A stretch of 17,372 nucleotides of DNA from Deltaproteobacteria bacterium. Its GTDB lineage: Bacteria; Desulfobacterota; DSM-4660; Desulfatiglandales; Desulfatiglandaceae. The notes beneath the pieces are model-generated. The model ran no database searches, was not told the DNA's origin, and worked only from the letters and a program-made list of their open reading frames with translations. Positions 1 to 6,618 of the stretch are shown here, one piece after another; position 1 is the first letter of the stretch, and each line of letters opens with the position of its first letter. Position numbers and translations under genes: made by a program. The DNA is taken from assembly GCA_003646995.1 (NCBI GenBank), contig QMLZ01000038.1:1-17372 (forward strand), read 5' to 3'.

Positions 1-270
1 CAACCACCGGACGTCCTCCATAATGGATTCAACATATTCAACGTCTTCTTTGCTGGGGTTTGTATCGTCGAATCTGAGGTTACAAAGCCCACCATATTCC
101 TCGGCAATACCAAAGTTGAGACAAATGGACTTTGCATGTCCAATATGCAGGTATCCATTCGGCTCTGGGGGAAAACGAGTATGGACCCTTCCCCCGTACT
201 TATTGGTTTTGAGGTCTTCATCAATGATGGCGCGAATAAAGTCTCGTGGCTTTGATTTTTCCTCGGGCAT
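1..270 (-). CDS. glnS: Glutaminyl-tRNA synthetase, N-terminal part (3' end outside window)
   Basis: The first 90 codons of a class I aminoacyl-tRNA synthetase that charges tRNA-Gln with glutamine in the cytoplasm. The reverse strand reads [20 protein letters not shown] at the start. It continues into [17 protein letters not shown], which holds the HIGH ATP-binding motif, and then [19 protein letters not shown]. The [15 protein letters not shown] form is typical of GlnRS; GluRS usually has APSPTGYLHIGG. The ATG at 268-270 is preceded by a GGAGGT ribosome-binding site about five bases upstream, which fixes the start. The rest of the Rossmann fold, the KMSKS loop and the anticodon-binding domain lie beyond the left edge. 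Having GlnRS implies direct Gln-tRNA charging rather than sole reliance on GatCAB. The gene is divergent from the hydrolase at 489. Confidence 0.93.
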   Translation of the reverse strand, partial: MPEEKSKPRDFIRAIIDEDLKTNKYGGRVHTRFPPEPNGYLHIGHAKSICLNFGIAEEYGGLCNLRFDDTNPSKEDVEYVESIMEDVRWL

Positions 271-333
271 TGCATACCTCCGATAGGTTACCGGCCTCAG
301 ACTCTTAGCCCTACGCCCTAACCCTAGCACCTA

Positions 334-362
334 TCTCTAAGGAAAAAGTGTTGACATGTCAA
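334..362 (-). promoter_or_regulatory. Candidate glnS promoter (weak -10)
   Basis: On the reverse strand a perfect -35 TTGACA (357-362) is followed after 17 bases by TAGAGA (334-339), which matches only three of six -10 consensus bases. The position would give a leader of about 55 bases before the glnS ATG. The -35 lies inside the palindrome at 349-364. This is inferred from consensus only. Confidence 0.3.
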
Positions 363-364
363 CA
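349..364. repeat. Perfect 16-bp palindrome in the divergent intergenic region
   Basis: TGTTGACATGTCAACA is perfectly self-complementary. It carries a TTGACA hexamer on each strand and lies between the divergent glnS and UPF0173 genes. It could be a dimeric regulator's operator, or simply overlapping -35 elements. No T-tract follows it, so it is not a terminator. No regulator gene lies next to it. Confidence 0.55.
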
Positions 365-387
365 TCATTACAGGAGGCTAAGTTGCC

Positions 388-416
388 TTGACACGGACTG
401 TACCACACTATTATAT
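388..416 (+). promoter_or_regulatory. Sigma-70-type promoter for the UPF0173 hydrolase
   Basis: A perfect -35 TTGACA (388-393), a 17-base spacer and a -10 TTATAT (411-416) form a near-ideal housekeeping promoter. Transcription would start near 423, about 65 bases before the ATG at 489. Confidence 0.6.
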
Positions 417-488
417 TCCTTTTGGTTAGAGAGCCCTTGCTCAAGGGATCCCTGGAATACGAAACCCCAACGCGTACGGAGGTAAGCT

Positions 489-1172
489 ATGGCAATAGGA
501 ATTACTTGGTACGGGCATGCATGTTTTCTGTTGGATGCAGGAGAAGCAAAGATACTTATAGACCCGTTTATTACGGGAAATCCACAGGCTCCCATAAAGG
601 CCGAGGAGGTGGAAACAGATTACATCTTGGTCTCACATGGGCATGGTGATCACCTAGGAGACGCAGTGGACATAGCCAAGCGAACTGGAGCCACAGTGGT
701 ATCCAATTTTGAAATTCAGACCTGGGTTACATCCCAAGGAGTTCAAAATGCCCACCCACTTCATATCGGGGGAGGATACAATTTTCCATGGGGTAGGGTG
801 AAGCTGACCATCGCACACCACGGCTCAGCACTTCCTGATGGAAGCTATGGTGGGAATCCATGTGGGTTCCTGCTTTACATCCAGGGGAAAAAGATCTACC
901 ACGCCTGTGACACAGGACTTTTCTATGATATGAAACTAATAGGTGAAGAAGGCATTGATTTGGCCATATTACCTATTGGAGACAATTTCACCATGGGACC
1001 TGATGATGCCCTGAGGGCAGTGAAGTTAGTAGAACCCGCAAAGGTGATTCCAATACACTACGATACCTTTGACGTAATAAAACAGGACCCGAATGCATGG
1101 GCTGAGAGGGTGAGAAAAGAAACCTCTGCAGAGCCTATTGTGATGAAGCCGGGGCAGACCCTTGATTTGTAG
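489..1172 (+). CDS. UPF0173 family metal-dependent hydrolase (metallo-beta-lactamase fold)
   Basis: A 227-residue cytoplasmic protein of the metallo-beta-lactamase superfamily. The metal-binding signature SHGHGDH is present, with H50, H52, D54 and H55. Further likely ligands are H110/H111 in AHHGS, D141 in HACDTG and H190 in IPIHYDTFD. The opening ITWYGHACFLL and the full length match the UPF0173/YtkL-type family, which binds two divalent metals; its physiological substrate is not established in general. The ATG at 489 has a GGAGG ribosome-binding site about five to six bases upstream. The gene is monocistronic: a strong promoter precedes it and a strong terminator follows at 1200. Family assignment is firm; the substrate is unknown. 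Confidence 0.9.
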   Translation: MAIGITWYGHACFLLDAGEAKILIDPFITGNPQAPIKAEEVETDYILVSHGHGDHLGDAVDIAKRTGATVVSNFEIQTWVTSQGVQNAHPLHIGGGYNFPWGRVKLTIAHHGSALPDGSYGGNPCGFLLYIQGKKIYHACDTGLFYDMKLIGEEGIDLAILPIGDNFTMGPDDALRAVKLVEPAKVIPIHYDTFDVIKQDPNAWAERVRKETSAEPIVMKPGQTLDL

Positions 1173-1199
1173 CTTGAAAGACTACCATAAAAAGGCGGT

Positions 1200-1226
1200 A
1201 ACCCGGCCTTTAGGGCCGGGTTTTTT
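1200..1226 (+). terminator. Rho-independent terminator after the UPF0173 hydrolase
   Basis: A 9-bp GC-rich stem, AACCCGGCC (1200-1208) with GGCCGGGTT (1214-1222), closes a 5-base loop. Its right arm runs into a T-tract (1221-1226). It lies 28 bases after the hydrolase stop codon. Confidence 0.9.
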
Positions 1227-1411
1227 ATCCGTTACAAAAAGGCTTTTCCGCGAGATTCCAAGAATCATAAGCCCTTCAAACAGTTGCCCAGGGCAGTGGT
1301 AGGTCCTTGACCTGACATCCGCTGTCCCATGCCATGCGCCGACCTATCCTCTCTAAAGATTAAAGACGTTTTGGATAATTCCGATGTTATATGTCAAGAA
1401 ATCCCAGTTAC

Positions 1412-1416
1412 AGGAG
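1412..1416 (+). promoter_or_regulatory. Ribosome-binding site that selects the kinase start at 1422
   Basis: AGGAG lies five bases before the ATG at 1422. The earlier in-frame ATG at 1329 has no recognisable Shine-Dalgarno sequence, so 1422 is preferred. Confidence 0.5.
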
Positions 1417-1421
1417 CAGGG

Positions 1422-3383
1422 ATGGACAGGCAGGATCTTATAATGCCGGCTGCTACACTTCAGCCGGACGAGATGAAGATTCACCCTCTGACTCTTTCTT
1501 TTGATGGGGAGCTGGAGGAAAAGTTCAGAGAGGATTATTACCTCAACTCCCTAAAGATGGTGAGGATTTCCCTGCTCGCAGGAATGTTGCTTTATGGATT
1601 ATTCGGGCTGCTGGACGCCCAACTGATACCAGAGATGAAACCAATTCTCTGGTTTGTAAGGTTTGCTATTGTTTGGCCGTTCTTATTGGGAGTGATTCTT
1701 TTCTCATACACCAGTGCGTTCAAGAAAGTTTTCCAGCCCGTTGTGGCTTTAACAATGCTTATTGCTGGTGGCGCCATTATATATATGATAGCCATTCTTC
1801 CTCCTCCTGTGAATCAAACCTATTATGCCGGCCTTATACTCGTTTTCATTTGGGGGTACACCTTCACCAGGGTCCGATTTGTATGGGCAACGCCTACCGG
1901 TTGGCTCTTGGTGGTTCTTTATGAGCTTGTCGCAACACAGGTGGCAAGGGCGCCGGCTCCTGTGTTGTTGAATAACAATTTTTTCTTTATAAGCTCAAAC
2001 CTGGTGGGAATGCTGGCATGTTACTTTATTGAATACTATGCAAGGCGTGACTTTTTCCTCGCGTACCAACTGGAGCGGGAACAAGAAAAAGTAAAGTCAG
2101 CAAATCAGAGGCTGGAGAAGATAGTACAACAAAGGACCGCTGAGCTTGTACGAAGAAATCAGGAGCTAAAGCAAGAGATAGAAGAAAGAAAAAGATCTGA
2201 AAAAAAGCGGGCGGAGCTGGAGTCCAAACTTCAAGAGGCGCAAAAAATGAAGGCCCTTGGCACCCTCGCCGGGGGCATAGCCCATGACTTTAACAATCTT
2301 CTTATGGGGATACAGGGCAATACCTCCTTGATGCTCCTGGACACTGATCCTTCACACCCACATTACGAAAAACTCAAGAACACGGAACAATATGTTCTAC
2401 GAGGCTCAGAGCTCACAAGGCAATTGCTGGGTTTTGCAAGGGGCGGAAAGTACGAGGTAAAGCCCACTGCCCTCAATGAGTTGATTGAGAAAAGTTCACA
2501 GATGTTCGGCCGAACAAAGAAAGAGATATCCATTCACTATTGCTTTCAGGATGATCTGTGGACAGTGAATGTGGACCGAGGGCAAATAGAACAGGTGCTC
2601 CTTAACCTTTTTGTGAACGCATGGCAGGCCATGCCCGGAGGTGGCCACTTGTACATAAACACACAGAACATTGAAATAGCAAGTCCTCCAGCAGGGAATG
2701 ATGATGTTAAGCCGGGTAGATACGTGAAAACAAGTGTTAGGGACACCGGCATAGGAATGGACAAGAAGACGATGAAGCGTATTTTTGATCCGTTTTTCAC
2801 CACAAAAGAAATGACCCGGGGAACCGGGCTCGGTTTGGCTTCTGCGTACGGGATAATCAAGAATCACGATGGGTTCTTCGAGGTTGAAAGCAAGGTAGGC
2901 GAAGGAAGCACGTTTTCTTTTTACCTTCCGGCAAGCGACTGTGTCGTAGTGGGGAGTGAGACTGAGGCGAAGGAAGAACTGCTTAAGGGTCAAGAGACAG
3001 TCCTAGTGGTGGATGATGAGCCCGCAATCTTGGATGTGGCATGCGGAATGCTCGAGAAGCTCGGGTACAAGGTTGTACCAGCGGGCTCCGGGCAGGAGGC
3101 CATAAGGTTATACAAGGAGGCCAAGGAAGAAGTCGATTTGGTGCTCTTGGACGTTATTATGCCCGGCATGAGTGGAAGGGAAACATTTGAAAATCTAAAG
3201 AAGCTAGACCCTGAGGTGAAGGTGCTCTTATCCAGCGGTTACAGTTTAGCTGGCGAGGCCAGCAAAATAGTTGCCATGGGCTGTTGCGGCTTTGTTCAAA
3301 AGCCATATGACATTTTCAAACTCTCGCAGAAGGTTAGACAGGCATTGAACAATGGGAGTGGATTTCAGCAATGGAGAGATTAG
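1422..3383 (+). CDS. Membrane-bound hybrid sensor histidine kinase with C-terminal receiver domain
   Basis: A sensor kinase of 653 residues from this start (684 if the upstream ATG at 1329 is used). Six hydrophobic segments lie between about 1560 and 2045, followed by a charged coiled-coil linker. A HisKA domain carries the phospho-acceptor His in AGGIAHDFNNLL (codon at 2283, H288). The HATPase domain has an N box (NLFVNAWQAMPGGG), DTGIGMD, FFTTK and GTGLGLA. A receiver domain has VVDDEP and phospho-acceptor D577 in LLDVIMPG, with KPY near the end. It presumably autophosphorylates on sensing an input through its membrane domain and relays to its own receiver. No DNA-binding output is present. 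The six-TM region does not look like a periplasmic-loop sensor; it resembles, from memory, the 6-TM input regions of PhcS/LqsS-type kinases or of some nucleotidyl cyclases. The stop codon abuts the ATG of the methyltransferase, implying translational coupling. Confidence 0.88.
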   Translation: MDRQDLIMPAATLQPDEMKIHPLTLSFDGELEEKFREDYYLNSLKMVRISLLAGMLLYGLFGLLDAQLIPEMKPILWFVRFAIVWPFLLGVILFSYTSAFKKVFQPVVALTMLIAGGAIIYMIAILPPPVNQTYYAGLILVFIWGYTFTRVRFVWATPTGWLLVVLYELVATQVARAPAPVLLNNNFFFISSNLVGMLACYFIEYYARRDFFLAYQLEREQEKVKSANQRLEKIVQQRTAELVRRNQELKQEIEERKRSEKKRAELESKLQEAQKMKALGTLAGGIAHDFNNLLMGIQGNTSLMLLDTDPSHPHYEKLKNTEQYVLRGSELTRQLLGFARGGKYEVKPTALNELIEKSSQMFGRTKKEISIHYCFQDDLWTVNVDRGQIEQVLLNLFVNAWQAMPGGGHLYINTQNIEIASPPAGNDDVKPGRYVKTSVRDTGIGMDKKTMKRIFDPFFTTKEMTRGTGLGLASAYGIIKNHDGFFEVESKVGEGSTFSFYLPASDCVVVGSETEAKEELLKGQETVLVVDDEPAILDVACGMLEKLGYKVVPAGSGQEAIRLYKEAKEEVDLVLLDVIMPGMSGRETFENLKKLDPEVKVLLSSGYSLAGEASKIVAMGCCGFVQKPYDIFKLSQKVRQALNNGSGFQQWRD

Positions 3384-4544
3384 ATGACCGGGCTTGACGA
3401 CGGCTTTGTCAAAAGGTTTAAAGAGCTTGAAAGTGGTCATGTGGAGCTCAGGGAGAGACTAAACAAGATTCGCCTGAGAGGCGATGACCTGGAGCAGGTT
3501 CTTAGGAGAGAGATAGAGGCCTATGAGCCATGGCGCTTTGAGCTGATGGATGAGCTGGGAGCAATATCAGAGCGCTTTGACCCCGATCAGTCTGCCCGCC
3601 ATCTGGAGTTCATCAAAAGATCCACCTATTATAGGATAGTGCAAGAGGCACCTTTTTACTGGCAGATTATGAACAAGCCAAACGGGTATGCTGGTGATGC
3701 CCAGATGATGAGTTTCATATATAGAAACCAGTTTGAGGGCCAGACCCCCTTTGGCATGTTCTTGCACAAGCACGCGGTCTCCACAAAGGCATGCCAGGCT
3801 GTGCGCAATAGAAAGCTCTATCTAAGGCAGCAACTGGTGGATTTGGGCGAAGGCTATGTGCTGAGTCTGGCCGCTGGGCCCGCCCAAGAAATAAAGGAGA
3901 TTTTGGATATATACCCTGATAATCATTACCGGTTTCTGGCCTTGGACCACGACATGGAAACCTTGCGAAAATATGACGTGTCGAATCACGAAAACAGGTT
4001 CAAGTATGCCCTAGCCAATGCCTTTCAGATCATCGCAGGAAACTACATGACGGCTAGGCCCAGAAAAGTATTTATGAATTTTTGCGTTCCTAGGAGAGAT
4101 TTTGCCGGGATTCGAAGGGTGCTGGCACCGCTAAAATATGAATTGGATCACATGAGAAAGGACAGCTATGACCTGGTCTACAGTTCGGGATTGTATGATT
4201 ATATAAAGACCTTTCCTTTGGATGACAGCAAGGGAACAGTGGCCTTGACAAAGAACCTTTTCGACCTAGTTAAACCTGGCGGTAATCTCATTGTGGGAAA
4301 TTTTAGTCCAAACAATCCGCGAGACCTTCGTTTTCCTATGGACTACATCTACGAGTGGCATCTCATTTACAGGACGAAGGAGGAAATGTTGGATTTTGCC
4401 AGGGCTATTCCCGAGGGGCAAATAGAGGATATTGAAATTGTGGAAGAACCCTTAGGAATAAATTATTTCCTGCGTATCAAGAAAAAATCCTGGGAAACTA
4501 AGCTCCCTTTTCCCAGAGAGGCCCTCGCCAACTTCCTTATGTGA
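3384..4544 (+). CDS. SAM-dependent methyltransferase, PhcB-like (possible fatty-acid methyl ester signal synthase)
   Basis: A 386-residue soluble protein. An N-terminal helical region of about 150 residues contains a PNGYAGD motif (99-105). A class I methyltransferase core follows. A SAM-binding motif I is seen as VLSLAAGPAQEI from residue 159, an acidic motif II-like site as LALDHDME, DLVYSSGLYDYI from residue 263, and a PGGNLIVGNF strand near 293-302. This layout recalls proteins annotated '3-hydroxypalmitic acid methyl ester biosynthesis' (PhcB of Ralstonia); the match is from memory and unconfirmed. The ATG directly follows the TAG of the histidine kinase, with GGAG about ten bases upstream, so the two are one unit. 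The reaction could be methylation of a hydroxy fatty acid to give a diffusible signal, but substrate is inferred only; a generic class I methyltransferase is the fallback call. Confidence 0.6.
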   Translation: MTGLDDGFVKRFKELESGHVELRERLNKIRLRGDDLEQVLRREIEAYEPWRFELMDELGAISERFDPDQSARHLEFIKRSTYYRIVQEAPFYWQIMNKPNGYAGDAQMMSFIYRNQFEGQTPFGMFLHKHAVSTKACQAVRNRKLYLRQQLVDLGEGYVLSLAAGPAQEIKEILDIYPDNHYRFLALDHDMETLRKYDVSNHENRFKYALANAFQIIAGNYMTARPRKVFMNFCVPRRDFAGIRRVLAPLKYELDHMRKDSYDLVYSSGLYDYIKTFPLDDSKGTVALTKNLFDLVKPGGNLIVGNFSPNNPRDLRFPMDYIYEWHLIYRTKEEMLDFARAIPEGQIEDIEIVEEPLGINYFLRIKKKSWETKLPFPREALANFLM

Positions 4545-4556
4545 CCATGTATGGGC

Positions 4557-6209
4557 TCACCATTTTTTCTTTCTGATAATGGTGAACACGAGCCACAGCC
4601 CAAGTAGGGCTGAAACCAAATAACCTATGACCCCCAGCACTGGAAAGCCGAAGAGAAGCGGCTTGACGCCAGTTGTAATAATCATCGATGAGCCAATGAT
4701 AAGGGCAGCTATTATTATCCCTGATGTGAGCCTGTTGCTTATGGTCTCGAGGGTCTTTCTAAGGCCGGAAAGATTTTCGTGCTGAAATCTAAACTTGAGC
4801 TCTCCCTTGTCAATGACCTCGACAATGTGCTCGATTCGGCCCGGCAAATTCTTTTGCAAATAGAGAAGCCGGTACAAACCTTTCTTTAGGCCAGAAAAAA
4901 TGGCATCAGGCTGCCATCTCTTTTTTGCCAATCTTTGCACGTGAGGCTCAGCTTCTTTAACGACGTTCAGGTCAGGGTAAAGGCGGCGGGCAGTTCCTTC
5001 TGCAGTTACAATGGCCTTAGCCATAATGGCCATATCAGCCGGAAGCCGAATGTGATGCTCACGTAAAACACTGATTACATCCAAGAGTAATCTTCCGATA
5101 TTTATCTGGGAAAGAGGTACACCGTGAAAAGAGTCCAGGATATCCATGATTTCTCTTTGGATCATGCGTGGGTTGGCTGCGGTGCCCATATCAGCGAATT
5201 GTGCAAGGATCCATAAGATCTTTTCCGTATCCTTCCCAACAATTGACTGTACTAGATCGAGCAAGGCATATCTGGCTTCTGTGCTTAGACGGCCGACCAT
5301 GCCCCAGTCAATCAAGCACATCACCTGCCCATCAAGCAGCATGATATTTCCCGGGTGGGGGTCTGCATGGAAAAAACCATGGTCGAGAATCTGGATCAGG
5401 GTGCTTTCAAGGAGGGCCTTTGCCAGGCGCTGCCTGTCAGACACCTCCTCGATACCGATTTCTTTGAGCTTTTTCCCCATCATCAATTCCATGGTAAGAA
5501 CATTGCTGGTGGTGTAACTGTCAAACACGCGGGGAATCCGCATAGTAGGGATCGAGACCAAATTTGATCTGGCTATTTTCATGTTTCTGGCCTCTCGTGT
5601 AAAGTCTAGCTCCCGCGTGAGACCCCGCCGCAATTCTTTTACTAGGTTGGGTAAATCCCATATTTTTAATCTGTCTGTTCGCCTTTCCAGGCGCCTGACT
5701 ATGGCTTCCAATATGGCGAGATCCTTATCCACAATTGATCTTATGCCAGGCCTTTGCACCTTTACAGCGACCACTTCCCTGTTTTCCATAAGGATTGCCC
5801 TGTGAACCTGGGCAAGTGACCCGGCAGCGATGGGCTTTTCGTCAAAACGAAAAAATATTTCCTCCAAAGGTGCGCCCAGCTCTTGCTCAACCCGTTGTTT
5901 GATTTCAGCGAAAGATACAAGTGGTACATCGTCTTGAAGTTTCTCAAGTTCTTCAATGAGTTCAGTAGGAAGGAGATCTGGTCTTAAGCTCAATAGCTGG
6001 CCGAACTTAACAAACGTGGGGCCTAGATCTTCCAATGTGTGACGTATCCTTTCCCAGGTGCTCATCTTGTCAACGTCAGGGTGGATTTTTGCAAACAATT
6101 CCCTGCCCGGTAAGTCTAATCTGTCCACAACGTCATCCAGACCATACTTAAAAAGGGTAAAAAGGATGTCTTTGAAACGCCTTATTTGAAGTAGTGTGCG
6201 AATATCCAT
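4557..6209 (-). CDS. UbiB/ABC1/AarF family atypical protein kinase-like protein
   Basis: A 550-residue membrane-anchored member of the UbiB family, which supports isoprenoid quinone synthesis in many bacteria, probably through ATPase rather than protein kinase activity. Diagnostic features occur in order: the KxGQ motif in FVKFGQLLSLRPDLLP; the Ala-rich loop AAGSLAQVHRA; the lysine in VAVKVQRPG; the ExD-type RELDFTREARN; the catalytic HADPHPGN; and the DFG-equivalent LIDWGMVG. Two hydrophobic helices make up most of the C-terminal 55 residues, ending in RKKKW, as in UbiB. It starts 10 bases after the stop of the upstream phasin-like gene, with a poor ribosome-binding site, so it is likely co-translated. 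It converges with the methyltransferase gene, their ends 12 bases apart. In an anaerobe the likely role is in menaquinone or another lipid-related process; this is inference. Confidence 0.9.
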   Translation of the reverse strand: MDIRTLLQIRRFKDILFTLFKYGLDDVVDRLDLPGRELFAKIHPDVDKMSTWERIRHTLEDLGPTFVKFGQLLSLRPDLLPTELIEELEKLQDDVPLVSFAEIKQRVEQELGAPLEEIFFRFDEKPIAAGSLAQVHRAILMENREVVAVKVQRPGIRSIVDKDLAILEAIVRRLERRTDRLKIWDLPNLVKELRRGLTRELDFTREARNMKIARSNLVSIPTMRIPRVFDSYTTSNVLTMELMMGKKLKEIGIEEVSDRQRLAKALLESTLIQILDHGFFHADPHPGNIMLLDGQVMCLIDWGMVGRLSTEARYALLDLVQSIVGKDTEKILWILAQFADMGTAANPRMIQREIMDILDSFHGVPLSQINIGRLLLDVISVLREHHIRLPADMAIMAKAIVTAEGTARRLYPDLNVVKEAEPHVQRLAKKRWQPDAIFSGLKKGLYRLLYLQKNLPGRIEHIVEVIDKGELKFRFQHENLSGLRKTLETISNRLTSGIIIAALIIGSSMIITTGVKPLLFGFPVLGVIGYLVSALLGLWLVFTIIRKKKW

Positions 6210-6219
6210 GGCCTAAATT

Positions 6220-6549
6220 CTATTGATCTTTCTCGTCCTTGATTTGATCTTCAAGCAGCGCTATTCTCTTTTCGAGGTTCTCCACCTTTTCAATGAGATT
6301 TTGAAAGTCGGCTTTCTTGACAATGTCAAGATTTTCAAGGCCTTTCTTAATTATTTCCGTAACCTTATCTTGGATCTCATCCCATTGCTTCTTACCGCTT
6401 TCCACTAATGTATCTGCAAGTTTGTCGGCCTCTTCTTTTGACAGCTTTCCTTGTTCTACAAAGTGGCGGGTTGCATTGTTAACCTTTTCCTTAGTGATGA
6501 CAGCAGCTCCAAGGCTCGCTAGGAGACTCTTTTTTATTAACTCAAGCAT
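6220..6549 (-). CDS. Phasin-like superfamily protein
   Basis: A 109-residue, highly charged helical protein with no signal peptide. It opens with a short amphipathic stretch (LELIKKSLLASLGAAVITKE). A helical region (VEQGKLSKEEADKLADTLVE) follows, and it ends in a clear heptad-like coiled coil (LIEKVENLEKRIALLEDQI). This matches the short phasin/PhaF-like family often annotated as polyhydroxyalkanoate synthesis regulators. Whether PHA is involved here is not shown, since no PHA synthase is in the window. The ATG at 6547-6549 has an AGGAGGT ribosome-binding site about six bases upstream. It precedes the UbiB-like gene by 10 bases, so a membrane- or lipid-associated joint role is plausible. Confidence 0.7.
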   Translation of the reverse strand: MLELIKKSLLASLGAAVITKEKVNNATRHFVEQGKLSKEEADKLADTLVESGKKQWDEIQDKVTEIIKKGLENLDIVKKADFQNLIEKVENLEKRIALLEDQIKDEKDQ

Positions 6550-6618
6550 GTCCGTACCTCCTGCTGCTAAAAGGTGAGTCTAAAACAATCAGGGATCTAC
6601 GACCGCGGCAAGAATTGT

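Noticed and set aside
23..286. 87-codon forward frame near the left edge
   Set aside because: It is antisense to the clear glnS coding sequence with its HIGH motif.
1329..1421. Upstream extension of the histidine kinase from the ATG at 1329
   Set aside because: No ribosome-binding site precedes 1329, whereas AGGAG precedes the ATG at 1422. The extra 31 residues show no domain. The longer form remains possible.
2496..2993. 165-codon reverse-strand frame inside the histidine kinase
   Set aside because: It overlaps the conserved HisKA/HATPase coding sequence and shows no independent protein features.
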